A stretch of DNA of 64,000 nucleotides from Ariolimax columbianus (GCA_036924085.1 JAVGWX010000004.1:82114941-82178940); one strand, 5' to 3'. Positions 1 through 10,574 are shown, counted from the stretch's first letter. Made by a program: numbers and translations. Notes: generated by a model from the letters alone, not told the origin.

Positions 1-195
1 GACAGCAGACCTACTATGTAGCTGGGAAACATGGACATGCAACTAAGAGTATCACTTCCAGGCTGTAGGCCTACTATATGGCTGACAAACATGGACATGT
101 AACTAAGAGTATCCCATCCTGACTGTGGACCTACTATATGGCTGACAAAATGAACATGTAACTAAATGAATATCACATCCAGACTGTAGACCCCA
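1..195. repeat. Short tandem repeat, about 60 bp x 3
   Basis: Three diverged copies of a unit of about 60 bp, each containing ctactat, a gctg(g/a)(g/c)aaa segment and catggacatg followed by taactaa. The array may continue beyond the left edge of the window. No coding potential is seen. Confidence 0.8.
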
Positions 196-283
196 CTAAT
201 AATTGCTGTCCATCGTTAGCGAAGATGTGACCACATGTGAATCTACAGTCCGATCCCAGCGCGGCAAACTAGTTCTTCTTTTT

Positions 284-440
284 CGATCAACTGTTGCTGT
301 GCTGCTAGCCCAGTGAAGTTCACGATCAACTGTTGCTGTGCTGCTAGCCCGGTGAAGTTCACGATCAACTGTTGATGTGCTGCTAGTCCGGTGAGGTTCA
401 CGATCAACTGATGCTGTGCTTCTAGTTCGGTGAGGTTCAT
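284..440. repeat. 39-bp minisatellite, 4 copies
   Basis: Four copies of a 39-bp unit containing gatcaactgttgctgtgctg. Because 39 is divisible by 3, the minus strand reads as a 13-residue repeat (pattern N(L/F)TGLAA..QLIV) in a 68-codon frame over 243-449. That is what an in-phase tandem repeat produces by chance, and I see no sign that it is a gene. Nothing was recognised in 450-614. Confidence 0.85.
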
Positions 441-625
441 TGAGGTCATTAATTCAACGATCTTTCATGCTGTCCTTTTGATCAGCTCACTTTCTCACCG
501 CAGAGATGGCTGCTTCCTCAAAATGCAAGCACCGTGTGTGATGGCAGTGCGCTAGGCTGAGCGGTTAAAAGCTGACAGCTGACAGTACACAACAGCAATG
601 CGTAAACTGTCCACATATACTTTCA

Positions 626-791
626 TCTTCTTCTTCTTCGTCGTTCGTTCTCAATCTCCCGCTACCAAGTTCTGAACAGGGCATTGCAAGTAGTAGCATG
701 TTGTCCGGAGAACGGAATGTGCTGTGTCGCTAGTTTACTGCTTGACTGCGAAATTTGCACCTCTCGGTCCGACACATCCGTGTTTGGTAGA
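626..791 (-). mobile_element. SINE-A, short subfamily, with target-site duplication
   Basis: Copy of the dispersed SINE-A family, oriented by its (GAA)n tail (read here as CTT at the left end). It carries the family blocks gttcgttctcaatctcccgc, gaacggaatg and ggtccgacacatccg and stops at tttgg, as other short copies do. It is flanked by a perfect 11-bp duplication, atatactttca, at 615-625 and 792-802, so it is a genuine retroposed unit of about 166 bp and not a random fragment. Confidence 0.85.
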
Positions 792-802
792 ATATACTTT
801 CA

Positions 803-1130
803 GAAAGTCATTGAATCGTTCCTTGTGAACCAACCCCCACCGATCACATCCCCCTCCTGATCTCACCGTACAACAGCTGCTTAGATAGGCGCTTATCAGG
901 CAAGCAGGCAACAGGACTAGTCTTTCTGATCAGAGCTTTATTCAGCCAAGCATGATCCTAGACATCATCACACCCTGCTGAGGGCTTGACAGTTTGGCGC
1001 TTTATTCTGTCAACCGATACTGAGCAGTGTCCAGAAATAGCCGTCTTGGAAGTGCATCCCCTGCTACAGACAGCCCATGTTTCACGTGGGTGTAGAAGGG
1101 TGGTTAACACAGCACGATAGACCTTGATCT
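803..1130. other. Unassigned stretch with a weak SINE-body match
   Basis: No gene recognised. Positions around 1055-1105 (ctgctacagacagcccatgt, then gtgggtgtagaagggtgg) resemble the ctgctacagcctgttatcca ... gaggtgtagaagggtc part of SINE-A in diverged form. The rest shows no recognisable family. Confidence 0.5.
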
Positions 1131-1342
1131 TAGTGCGCTACTTTTTATCCTCACTCTCTCGTTTCGTGCCGCCCATCCCCAGTGGCAAGTCAAGGTCACG
1201 ACGACTAGGGCGCGACTACGAGATGCAGGGGACTCCGCATCAAGCACCCGTGAAAAAGACGGCGGAGTCCGGAGTCGAACCCACACCACCTGATCAAGAT
1301 GGCCGACAGCTTAACCACTTCGCCACGGAATCCCCCAGACAT
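1131..1342 (-). mobile_element. tRNA-derived SINE (family G)
   Basis: On the minus strand the head reads like a tRNA promoter: box A TGGCGAAGTGG, about 35 bp further on box B GGTTCGACTCC, both excellent matches to the RNA polymerase III consensus. The body that follows is near-identical to 40186-40385, which shows this is a repeat and not a single tRNA gene. No closed acceptor stem is visible. It abuts a LINE fragment at 1345-1579. Confidence 0.85.
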
Positions 1343-1344
1343 GA

Positions 1345-1579
1345 GCATATAGCCTTCAAAAATAGAAGTTGCCTTGACATTCCTTTTATGGACATCATAG
1401 TCTTTATTCGCTTCTCTGGTGAGCGTTTTTCTAAGGAATGTAAAGCTATCAACCTCTTGTAGATGTAGACATTCTACAGTGCAGTTTGGTTCAGGGTATG
1501 GCTTCCTGTGAGCAGGTATAAACTTTACTTCCGTTTTCTTCGTCTCGAATTTAAAACTAAAGCAACTTTGCTTTTTCAT
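1345..1579 (-). pseudogene. LINE reverse-transcriptase C-terminal fragment (endonuclease-RT family)
   Basis: The minus frame contains KKTEVKFIPAHRKPYPEPN, then LHLQEVDSFTFL and LTREAN. These are the segments that follow the RT palm in a LINE family common in fish and molluscs (TKKTEVM...PAPGKPY..P...VNG..L..VD.FTYLGS.L.R). The same family forms the longer copy at 15430-16955. This copy is a piece of about 75 residues with no catalytic motif, embedded in unrelated sequence, so it is a dead fragment. The family assignment rests on motif memory, not on a search. Confidence 0.75.
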
Positions 1580-2090
1580 ATGTTATATTTCTTTGTCATG
1601 TTTTGTTCATCCTTATTTGCCATTTTCTTTTTATGTGTGTTCCAGTTTCAATATTAGTACAATATATAAATGTATTTTAACATGTGAATGTATGTATCTT
1701 CACTGATAGAAGCAAGCAGTGAAGCCAAGCACAAAAGACCCCCAATCTATATGACACAATGATACTATTACTATCATGTGCCAATTTCTTAGATTCCAGA
1801 GATTTTTTTCAGTTAGGGATTCTCAACCTGCGAGGGTTTGTGGAAGTTGGTTGATCCGCAGGGAATTAGCAGAACAAGAATCAGAGATGGTGTCAGATGG
1901 CTTATGAAGTTGCTGACTAAATGGTTCCTTAAGGAAGGATGACAGGTGTTCATTTCTGCACCGAGTTGCAGTGGTAGAGTGCTTGCTTCTCACGACATAG
2001 GCACTGGGCTCTTTCCTCGCTATCAAAACTCTCCAGCAAAAAATGGACACCTGACTTAACGTTAGAACGAGACTTAAGGAGAGGAAGACT
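1580..2090. other. AT-rich unassigned stretch
   Basis: AT-rich DNA with T tracts. The minus frame at 1823-2125 has no recognisable domain. I see no repeat family until the family D copy begins near 2095. Confidence 0.5.
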
Positions 2091-2094
2091 AACT

Positions 2095-2420
2095 CCTGGT
2101 CAGGCACAACATACTGATCAGACATGTTAGTCAGGGTCAGTCAAAACATACTGGCCAAGACCGTCGCCTCGGGTTCCTCGTATCCCTATCTGGAAACGGG
2201 TTGTTTTCATGACAGCCTGGCTAACGAGGTAAAGGATTGACGTGATTCCCGTAGTAGTGAGCGACACGCAGATGAAGCCAATCATAGCAAAACCGATTGG
2301 ATGACCTCGGTTCACCTTCATCAGCACGCTCGGGATATGAAGAAAGCTACTGCAACCCGTCACTTAACGACCTGTTCAGGGCGCACAAAAGAGTGAACCT
2401 ACTCATTGTGGACATTTGAA
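2095..2420 (-). repeat. Dispersed repeat, family D
   Basis: Similar to 41490-41810 (same strand) and, in reverse, to 42945-43180, 60490-60660 and 60790-61035. Shared landmarks are aacatactg(a/g)cca, ggaaac(a/g)g(a/g)ttgttttca, gacgtgattcccgtagt, caccttcatcagc and ctcgggatatgaga. SINE-like size (about 300 bp). I did not identify a pol III promoter in it. Confidence 0.7.
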
Positions 2421-2699
2421 ACAACAACAACGTTATGGAAAGAATGGGCCCCACTATTCACAAACCAAGCTGAGGTCTAATCGAATGAACTCTCAATTAA
2501 TTCATGTCCAAAAGCAGTATCTGCTATTGATACTAATAAGTCTTTATGCGTCTGCTTCATTACGCTGGTAGACTTTTTTGCGAGATCCCACAATTCCTCA
2601 GAATAACACCTCGGTCAGATTAAACGCCTCTGGGTTAATTCATTAATCTGCGGAAGGACGGAGAAAAGGGAGTTGGTGAGACAAAATGACAATCACTAA

Positions 2700-3260
2700 T
2701 TTGAAGGTATAGAAGCTAGAAGGAATTTATTATCAAACTGTATAAAGCATTACTTAGACCTATAATGGAGTAATGTGTACATGTGCGAGTACTTATCGTA
2801 GAGGGGATATAAACATGCTGGAAAGGATACAAAGAAGAGCGACTAAGCTGTTCCAGAATTACAGTTTTAAGGAAAGATTTAGAAAAGCCGGTCTACAGTG
2901 TCTAGAAAAGAGAAGAATTCGAGGTAACTTAATACAGGTTCATAAGATAATCAAAGAAAAGGATAAATTAGACTTTAACAAGTTTTTTTCTCCAAATACA
3001 AACACCTACAAGAACAAGAGGACACATCTACAGATTAACTAAAGAAAGGTTTAGGTTAGATAATATGAAATATTTGGTTAGTCAGAGAGTGGTCAATGCT
3101 TGGAATGCATTACCACAGGAAGTAGTGGAGACAAGAGCAATTAATGCATTTAACAATAGATTGGATGCGCATAGCTTTTAGAGCAAGGAAATGTAAATGA
3201 CACTGGTTGTATACAGACTATGCAGTCTTCCAAACCAGTATTTAAAAGTTAGGTTAAGGA
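2700..3260 (+). mobile_element. CR1/L2-like LINE, degraded 3' end
   Basis: Codes a broken version of the C-terminal part of a CR1/L2-type LINE protein: INMLERIQRRATKL, then GLQCLEKRRIRGNLIQVHKI, then the WNALPQEVVE region. It is interrupted by frameshifts and stops. The longest open piece is 2773-3042 (89 codons). The noncoding 3' end (tggttgtatacagactatgc ... aaaccagta ... gttaggttaagg) matches other copies at 25000-25605, 40675-41225, 54332-54870 and 59196-59545. It is a 5'-truncated, inactive copy. Confidence 0.85.
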
Positions 3261-3469
3261 TCCGTGACGTCAGAAAAGAGAATATGTGATTGTATACTGT
3301 CTAATGCATTTCAGTGCAACTGGCCCACAAACCTCTGCGTCGTCTTCTCCGCCACCGGCCTGTTCGGGACTGTCTTCCTGTTAATTATCCACCACGTACA
3401 AAAGGTTAAAGTTAATATAGTCAACTTATGAGCACACACTGTTTGCGTTCATACATTGACATAAACATA

Positions 3470-3965
3470 CAGAACAAATATCAGGTTAAGTTTGCAACAA
3501 AAATTCATTTAAAAAAACATAAGGTTAAGGTTGTAAATATAAATAAAACAAATATTAGGTTAAGTTTGTAAACAATGGATACAAGAAATATCAGGTTAAG
3601 GTTGTAAATGTAAGTATAACAAATATTAGGTTAGGTTTGTAAATTTAAGGTAAAACAAATATTAGGTTAAGTTTGTAAATTTAAGGTAAAACAAATATTA
3701 GGTTAAGGTTGTAAATTGAAGTGAAACAAATATTAGGTTAAGGTTGTAAATGTAAAGGGCAAACAAATATTAGGTTACGTTTGCAAATGTAAGTAAAACA
3801 AATATTAGGTTAAGGTTGTAAATGTAAGTAAAACAAATATTAGATTAAGTTTGTAAATGTAAGTAAAACAAATATCAGGTTAAGGTTGTAAATGTAACTA
3901 ATATTAGGTTGGGTTTGTAAATTTAAGGTAAAACAAATATTAGGTTAAGTTTGTAAATGTAAGAT
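3470..3965. repeat. 36-bp minisatellite, about 14 copies
   Basis: Units of about 36 bp (some 33-35) built on acaaatattaggttaag(g/t)ttgtaaat. The array lies just downstream of the CR1/L2-like LINE 3' end, whose own tail contains gttaggttaagg. The array could have grown from that tail, but the link is only suggestive. Confidence 0.9.
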
Positions 3966-4195
3966 AAACCAAAAGCAAAACTAACAAATAATTCAAACAA
4001 AAATTCAATAGCCAGATAGCGAAGAAGTACACAGATTTGTTTACTTGAGAAATATTCCTGACAACCAGGCTGGTTGTAACACGCTTATCACATCATTGCA
4101 CACCTAAAAGGACTTGGTTTGTGGTCGAAAATTCATGCAGCGCCGAGGCAGACACAAATGTTTGACTGTTCTGTTCTATTCTGGACTGTCAAGAA

Positions 4196-4425
4196 TCAAC
4201 GTTTATGATGTTCGTCCATCACAAGTGATGAAGACCATTGTTTTTGTTCAGCCGTGTGGACAGTCCTTTTTCTTGCTGTGTCCGCTGAAATGGGTGACCT
4301 GCGCGGTGATTTGGATTAAAGTGAGTAAGAAACTGCGTCTTTTGTCAACCTCACTCTCTGCTCCTGAACTACCTTTGGCCAGTGGTAAGATATTTATCCA
4401 GACGACTGGAGATAGCATAGAATAC
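4196..4425 (-). mobile_element. SINE family C, minus copy
   Basis: The reverse complement matches the body of family C at 25800-26045: atctccagtcgtct, ccactgg, gagagtgaggttgac, cagtttctt, cactttaatcc and cggacacagcaagaaaaag. The tRNA-like head is not visible here, so this copy is probably truncated at its 5' end. Confidence 0.75.
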
Positions 4426-5180
4426 AGATTTTTCCTCAGGGTTTTATCCCGAAGCCTTTCCCGTAAACAGGCATCCCGTAAGGTAGCGGGTGGGAGGGGG
4501 TGGGGCGGGTTGGGGGGGGGGGGGAAGATGACATCTAAGATTAGGCAACAAAGAAGGGCGCCGTAACTGGCTGCGGGTCTACATTGCTCTACTGTTTTGG
4601 TTCATTATGGATGCCGCCAGATCACGGATTTGCCTGGAAATCACACTAGTCGACGACATCCACTTGTATTCACGGAAACGGGATCCGGTTTTCCATTTGG
4701 ACTGGTTAGTCCGTTCGTTTTTTGTGATTTCTTCCGTCCGATTATCCTGGTCTGGACATCGTCTATATAAATGGCACTGCTCTTAAATCTGTGTCGAATT
4801 TCACGACCTAGTTCACACGGCTGAACTTCACGAAATTAGCGTGTGAAAATTTAGACACTACTATATGAACTGAACACAGCCGGGAAGAGATGTTAGACTC
4901 ACTCACACGCTGAGTGATGTCCCTACGACCTCTTGTGGTAATGGAAAAGGCACGACACACAACGTTAATACACCTCGCATAACTCTATATGTACTTGAAC
5001 TCGGTTTGGAAATCGCTAAAATAATAATAATAATCCTAGCAAAAGTTTTGTCCTGCTCATAAACCCGCTAAAGCTACATATATGCCTCGCCATACAATTT
5101 CTTCATCTTTCGATGAACGTCTGCTGGTTTCTTAAACCAAGTACTTATAAAAACAGTGATAAATGCACATGCTCGTCTCT
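4426..5180. other. Unassigned stretch with a G-rich tract
   Basis: Contains a G-rich purine tract at about 4490-4527 that includes a run of about 13 G. The remainder, including ctatataaat near 4764, shows no domain, repeat family or convincing promoter context. Nothing else recognised. Confidence 0.5.
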
Positions 5181-5185
5181 CGTGC

Positions 5186-5545
5186 ATATTTCCAAGTGGT
5201 GGTCTTCACGGCTATAGTTTGAAGACGTCATACTTCCGATCAGGACGACGGACGCCTCTACGCACGTGTTCCACAAGGGCGTTTGCGACGTTGTGTGGTA
5301 GTTTACAGCCAGTCTGTGATATCTGCACCTTCCGAACCAACACATCTGTCATTATTTTAGACAGGGTTTGTTATCCTCTTAATTTCATAACTGCTTAGCC
5401 AGACTGCAAGGTTGCAACCTGTTTCCAGGACTGTCACTTGGATGCAGAATAAAGTTTTGAGCAGATATTGGTGACTGATCTTGATGCAAGCAGCCAGCTA
5501 TGCGTCGCTGATGTGCTGTTCGCTCATTCACTGCCACACCTTTGG
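5186..5545 (+). repeat. Dispersed repeat, family B
   Basis: Carries aagggcgtttgcgacgttgt, tagtttacagcc, gatatctgcaccttccg, aacacatctgtc, ttagccagactgcaaggttg and aacctgtttccaggactgtc. Related copies lie at 6290-7085, 39765-39985, 42430-42725 and, reversed, at 52440-52640. The central blocks are shared in diverged form with SINE-A. Confidence 0.75.
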
Positions 5546-5639
5546 CCAGAATATCAGATTTGGACAAAAAAACGCGAGAGCTCTCCTAAACGGGAATGAT
5601 AGCTCATACGCTAAAGGTAGATCGAAGCCACTAATGTCA

Positions 5640-6090
5640 CCAGGAGGAATAGATTGAGAAATCTCTCTTTTGCCTTCTATCCCCCAGGGGTGCATAGGCC
5701 ATCAACCAACCCTCGCCAAGCAGCTCTATCCTGTGCAATCTTTTCCACTTCCTTCCAGCTTTTTCCTGTTTTATTTACTTCCGCCTACTCTTTGTACTCT
5801 TTGGTCTGCCTATGTCTCCTTCCCTGGAGGTTCCATGACAGGGATTGCTCGGTGATACCAGCCTGGGGCTTTCTTAATGTATGATCCATTCATCTTCACT
5901 TTTTTCCTAAAATTTCCTGTTCCAATTTACCTTGTCCCGCTCTCTCCCACAATCGGTCGTTTGTAACTTTGTCAAACCATTTTATACCAATAATCTTTCT
6001 CAGGCATCTGTTGACAAAACCCTGCAGTCTCCTGTCATTGTATTTGGTCATCTTCCATGTTTCCGCTCAATACAGCAGGACTGGCTTCCC
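5640..6090 (-). pseudogene. LINE protein C-terminus (TLRKP-type endonuclease-RT family)
   Basis: Minus-strand translation across several stops reads NRCLRKIIGIKWFDKVTND, a degraded TLRKP...ITEQSLSWN block, GRRHR, then KSWKEVEKIAQDRAAWRGLV and DGLC. This is the C-terminal signature of a LINE family whose proteins end GKSW.ELER.AQDR..WR..VDGLC. Other pieces of the family are at 10575-10815 and 21075-21310. Frameshifts make it inactive. Confidence 0.8.
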
Positions 6091-6289
6091 GTTTGAATTG
6101 AGAAGTCATAATATTATAAATATAATGAGAATTATCCATATAAAATGCCATTGTTCGGTCGTCTTATAATATAACACAATGAACTACCACTGCGCGCATA
6201 TACCATAAATATATAGTTTGTTCGGAAACATGTGCCCTCTCTCAAAATGTTTATAATATCTCCATAATTTTTTTGTCTTTTTAAGCTTT

Positions 6290-7085
6290 TTATTTTTTTT
6301 CTTCTTCTTTTTCGACGTTCGTCCTGAAAAGGACGTTGTGAAGTTGTGTCGTGGTTCACAGCGAGGCTGCAATATCTACCCGACACATTCAGTTTCAGGT
6401 GCCTTTTTTGGGAGGGGAAGGGGAGGGGGGGGGGTTACCTCTGCGATCCCTCAGCATAAAAGTTTAGAATAATGCGCTCATTGGTGCTCTCTATATTTGT
6501 GTATGCCGGTGAGACTTGGACCATTACTGCGGATATCCAGGACAGAATACATGCAATGGAAATGAGGTGCTTTAGAAGACTCTTAAATGTTACATATAAG
6601 GATCGTGCCACGAACGTAGAAATACGACGAAGAGTGGAAAACATAATTGGGCCTTTTGATGATCTGTTCACAGCTATCAAAAGGCGAAAGATGGCTTGGT
6701 ATGGGCACGTACAGGGAATTACAGCGGAATTACAAATTCAATACTGCATGGTTCCGCATCAGGAAAGAGAGGGTGAGGACGTCCAAGGAAGAGATGGACA
6801 GACAACATCACTGAGTGGTCAAACCTTCGTCCCGGTGAGGCACGACTGGCGGCAGCGGACAGAGAGAGAGAGAGATGGCGTGGGGTTGTGGGAGTGTCTT
6901 CAAGTGTGCCCCAACGACCTGATGGGTTAAACTGATCTGAGCTGCAATATCTATACTTCACTAGTGTAGTCTGTTTAAAGGACCGTCGCTTGAAGGTCTG
7001 ACAGGTTCTTGGTCAGACACTGATGCAAGCAGCCAGATATGAGTCGCTGGCTGCTGTCAGCTCGTTCACTGTGCTGCATTTTTAG
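6290..7085 (+). repeat. Family B repeat interrupted by a LINE fragment
   Basis: The left part (6290-6455) runs from a short CTT-rich stretch through ctgaaaaggacgttgtgaag and a poly-G tract (about 6411-6433) to ctctgcgatccctcagc. The right part (6936-7085) resumes with cactagtgtagtctg and continues to gcaagcagccagatatgagt. The LINE piece at 6456-6935 separates them. The 12-bp string ctgcaatatcta occurs at 6367-6378 and 6942-6953, but its placement does not fit a simple target duplication. Confidence 0.65.
6456..6935 (+). pseudogene. RTE-like LINE C-terminal fragment
   Basis: The open frame at 6472-6930 starts inside the element: MRSLVLSIFVYAGETWTITA, then MRCFRRLLNVTYKDRATNVE, then KRRKMAWYGHV. 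These are the RT thumb and post-RT landmarks (LVLSIF.YA.ETWT.TA ... MRCFR.LL ... KRRKL.WYGHV) of an RTE-like endonuclease-RT family. After the GHV motif the frame shifts and the basic GRRRGRPKKRWEDNI segment is lost. There is no RT catalytic core. Same family as 7262-7530 and 20165-21060. Confidence 0.8.
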
Positions 7086-7261
7086 TTCTTCTTCAGAATT
7101 AAATAACGTATCAACACGATTATTTTGCACGGGATCTTTCCTTTGCCATGTCATTTAGATATTGTTTGTTAAAATTGTTAAGGCGGGTGGTTTTCTTTAT
7201 CCTTTTCGGTCACGAAAATGTTTCTTCCTTTAAAACATACTTTCAGATCAGGTCAGGTCAT

Positions 7262-7530
7262 CCCGTTACCGGTCAGGTCGTTGGGGCACACATGAAGACA
7301 TCCTCACAATACCACGCCATCCTTCTCTGTCAGCGACCGCTGCTTGTGCCTCTTCTGGTCGGAGATTGGTCCATTCTTTTATGTTGTCCTCCCACCTCTT
7401 TTTAGGCCGGCCTCTTCGTCGTCTGCCATACACCTTTCCGTGGAGGATCGTATTTGCAAGATCATTTGATCTCGATATGTGACCGTACCAAGCGAGTTTC
7501 CTTCTCTTGACAGTTGCCAAGGGGTCTTCA
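7262..7530 (-). pseudogene. RTE-like LINE, extreme C-terminus and 3' end
   Basis: The minus frame 7266-7520 reads VKRRKLAWYGHISRSNDLAN, then GRRRRGRPKKRWEDNIKEWT, and ends CVPQRPDR. This is the basic C-terminal tail of the same family as 6456-6935, and this copy keeps the part that one has lost. Only the last 85 codons remain, with the normal stop. It is a heavily 5'-truncated insertion. Confidence 0.85.
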
Positions 7531-7551
7531 AGAGGCCTCTATTGCTGGTGT

Positions 7552-7812
7552 AAAACATACTTTATATTTTTATTAAGGCACTGGCCATTCAAAGCGATGA
7601 ACAGAAAGGGTGGAGAATCGAATCCCACAAGCTTCAAGTGACCTCTGGTCTCCAAGGCGGTGGGACCAGAGTGCTTGCATTCTAAGTTACCTCCAGTCGT
7701 CTTGACTTATATCTTGTCACTGGTCTAAAGTAGATTGGGACCAGAGAGTGAGGTTCATAACCAGCGCAGTTTCTTCTTCACTATAATCTAAATATAGCGC
7801 AAGTTACATCAT
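7552..7812 (+). mobile_element. SINE family C, near full length
   Basis: Begins with a tRNA-like head: ttaaggcactggccattcaa (box A region), then gagaatcgaatcccac (box B region, close to GGTTCGAATCC). The body follows: ctctggtctc, ggtgggaccagagtgcttgc, cctccagtcgtcttgac, gaccagagagtgaggttc and cgcagtttcttcttcacta. The same order is seen at 11890-12715. Confidence 0.8.
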
Positions 7813-8089
7813 CAAGACACAACTGTCTGATGATGTCACAATCATCGCTTGCGATGCTCAGCTAACAATAACGGTTTATGAGTCATAGGCGTATCTCCCC
7901 TTTCTATGTAGTGAAATTTCTACAGGTCGTTTGAATTAAGATAAATCTATATTTATCTAATATTTAATTGTATGTTCTAGCGTTATCACATAACATTATT
8001 ACATTATCTTTGGCGTCAGTCCGGCAAATACACCGTGTACGAGGAAGCCAACAATATTATGTTTGTATCCTGATCTGTTTCCTATGCTG

Positions 8090-8470
8090 TATATGTGCCG
8101 ATCTATGTCGTTGGTCAGTCCATCCCGCTACGGAATAGGTGGGCGTGGGCGTCCATGTGGACGTGTACATGCATAGGGCCTTCAAAACGTTATTCTATGT
8201 CACTCTGTTATCAGGCATGCGTACCACATGCCCAGTCCATAAATGTCTGCGTGATATTGCTGCTGACACGGCGTCCCGAAACAAAGTTTGATGTCGAATT
8301 TCTTCGTTTCGGATCTGATCCCTAATCGAAATCTTCCATCTTCGTCGTTTCTGTGTCTGACATTCCAAATTCCACTTGTCCAGCCCATCAATGTCTGCCT
8401 AATATCGCTGTTGTCACAACGTCCCTAAATAAAGTTTAATGTCCAATCTCTTCGTTTCTAATCCGACCCC
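8090..8470 (-). pseudogene. LINE C-terminal fragment with a local tandem duplication
   Basis: Minus-strand reading gives IRDQIRNEEIRHQTLFRDAV then RRHLWTGHVVRMPDNRV. This parallels RDVVEAALSRKYH.AGHVVRMPDNRW in the element at 36700-37665, so the two belong to one family. A second, more diverged copy of the IRNEEI ... LFRD stretch lies beside it at about 8330-8470, so the fragment is partly duplicated in tandem. Nothing is recognised in 7813-8085 or 8471-8770. Confidence 0.7.
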
Positions 8471-8774
8471 TTCGAAACTGTTCTGCCTGACAGGATACCA
8501 GGATTCCAGCTTTCTGCTTTCCGGTTTTATAATTATTATTTTTTTCAATTTCTGGGTTTATCTCGTGCAAAAAGTCAACAAAATATGAACTTTTCAAACA
8601 GTCTTTGTGTCCTAAAAAAGCAAAGAAGCACTGATGAAAACATAATTGAAATATGGATAATGACAATAACTACATACCTCTGCTGGCGTTTCGTCCTCTG
8701 TTCCCCTCCCTCTGTTCCTTCTACTACTGGTATCTTCCTCAGCGTCTCTAAGGAATCAAAGGAAGGAGGTATTG

Positions 8775-9445
8775 TGTTATTTTATCACGTCTAACATGGA
8801 TCAAATTATAATTAGTTTATAACAGTTGGTGTCCTCTGAGTTATTTTTATTGTCTAATGTGGATCAAGGTAGTCATATTTATAACACTTTTTGTTTCGCG
8901 TGTAATTTGGACTAAGTTATTTTATCACGTCTAATATGAACTAAATTATTTTTTGGTGCCTAATGTAGACCAAGTCATTTTGTGACGCGTACTGTAGACC
9001 AAGTCATTTTGTGGTGCCTAATGTAGACCAAGTCATTTTGGGACGCCTACTGTAGACCAACTTATTTTGTGGCGCCTAATGTAGATCAATTTAGTTTGTG
9101 GCGTTTAATGTAGATAAAGTTATTTTGTGGCGCCTAAGATAGACCAAGTTATTTTGTAACGCCTAATGTAGACCAAGTTCTGTTGTGATGCTTAAAGTGG
9201 ACGAAGTTATTTTATTCTGTCTAATATGAACCACGTTATTTTATTCTGCCTAATGTGGACCAAGTTATTTTATTCTGTCTAATGTAGACCAGGTTATTTT
9301 ATTCTATTTAATGTGGACAAAGTTATTTTATTGTCTAATGTGGACCAAGTTATTTTATTGTGTCTAATGTAGGGCGGGTAATTTTATTACTCCTAATGTG
9401 GATTAAGTTACTATATTAGGCCTAATGTGTACTAATAAGTTTTTT
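8775..9445. repeat. 29-bp minisatellite, about 22 copies
   Basis: Units of about 29 bp built on caagttattttgtggcgcct and aatgtagac. The right-hand part uses a ttattctgtctaatgtggac variant, so two subtypes are arranged in blocks. No gene is present. Confidence 0.9.
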
Positions 9446-10040
9446 TTTCACGATTAACGCACCGCTGTACCTTCAGGTTTGTCATAATATATGATTATAT
9501 AGAATTGTCCACAGGACTAGCAATCTCAGCATGAAAAACACATTACTACAGAAATCACCACTACAAAAGCACGTAGAATGTTGGGCACAGGCTTCCTGAT
9601 GGAGGCTAATTGTAGTGGTGGCCCGGTACTGATAACGGAGCGGGAAGATAGAACCTGCATAATAAACTTGGCTCCAGCAATTTGCCGTGCGGTTTCGAAT
9701 TGCCATGATTTTTACACGATGAGTTTGTCAGCCTTATGCACAACCTACATTTCAAGTCTGCGGGGCTTTACATATAAAAACTTATCTTCTTACCAAGACG
9801 GGCACGCGGGCCTGGGCCTAAGGACTTTTTGACTATGTAATGTTATTTGAACAGAAGATTATTCAAATAATGAAAGGTATTCTGTCTTAAATACAATTTT
9901 CCAGAGACTATGCTTAAGGTGCCAGGTGCAATTAGTCATACCCCGACATTGTGTATGTGGTTGGAAGAAGTATAAATCGTCGACGTGATGAATTGTCACT
10001 TAACAAGTCACATAGATCAACATGTCATTCATCATCTTTG
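9446..10040. other. Unassigned stretch
   Basis: Short open frames on both strands (for example 9578-9832) lack any recognisable motif. No repeat family recognised. Confidence 0.45.
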
Positions 10041-10048
10041 TGTGCTTG

Positions 10049-10050
<2 letters not shown>

Positions 10051-10080
<30 letters not shown>

Positions 10081-10428
10081 CTTTGTTCGTTCTCAATCTC
10101 CCACTACCAAACCCTGAAAGGGTAAGTAGCAGAATGTAGTCCAGAGAACGGAATGCGTTGTGTTGTACTTTACAGCTTGGTTGCGATATTTGCACCTTTC
10201 GGTCCAACACATCCGACTTCAGCAAGCATTTTTTTGAGTACCGGGTTAGCATTCCCTCTTCGATCCCTTCTCCTAAGCCAGTCCGCCCTACTGCAGCCTG
10301 TTATCCAGGATCACCGCGTGGAGGTGTAGAAGGGTCTTGGCAGCTATGGTTCGCTGGCCCTGACGCTAGCAGGCAGCTATGGGTCGCTGACCACTGCAGC
10401 TCATGCGCTGCTCAGCATCTTGATCCCG
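10051..10428 (-). mobile_element. SINE-A, full length
   Basis: Oriented by its (GAA)n tail (CTT run at 10051-10083). Running from the tail it has gttcgttctcaatctcccac, gaacggaatgcgttgtgttg, ggtccaacacatccgacttc, cccttctcctaagccagtc, tgttatccaggatcaccgcg, ctcatgcgctgctcagcatc and terminal ttgatccc. Flanked by tgtgcttgtac (10041-10051) and tgtccttgtac (10429-10439), an 11-bp duplication with one mismatch. Confidence 0.9.
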
Positions 10429-10546
10429 TGTCCTTGTACGATATGCGTATAATTATTTTTATCTCCAATTGACTTTCATAAATGGGTGTCTGTTTAGAAT
10501 GGAGAGATTGAAATTGTATGATATGATCTCGGTTGTGGAATTATTG

Positions 10547-10570
10547 TTGGGGGGGGGGGGGGGGGGGGGG
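10547..10570. repeat. Poly-G tract of about 24 bases
   Basis: An uninterrupted G run, the longest in the window. Other G or C runs lie near 4511, 6422, 49669, 52389 and 55780. The true length is uncertain because homopolymers are error-prone in sequencing. Confidence 0.85.
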
Positions 10571-10574
10571 GACT

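Noticed and set aside
243..449. 68-codon frame with a 13-residue repeat
   Set aside because: Follows from a 39-bp tandem repeat. No other coding evidence.
1250..1345. tRNA gene suggested by excellent box A and box B
   Set aside because: The same head and body occur at 40186-40385, and no complete cloverleaf with acceptor stem is seen, so it is a SINE.
4760..4775. TATA-box promoter at ctatataaat
   Set aside because: No downstream gene or other promoter element. AT-rich words like this are expected by chance.
6367..6953. 12-bp target duplication ctgcaatatcta for the LINE at 6456-6935
   Set aside because: The left copy is followed by more of repeat B before the LINE starts, so it is an internal repeat B word and not a flanking duplication.
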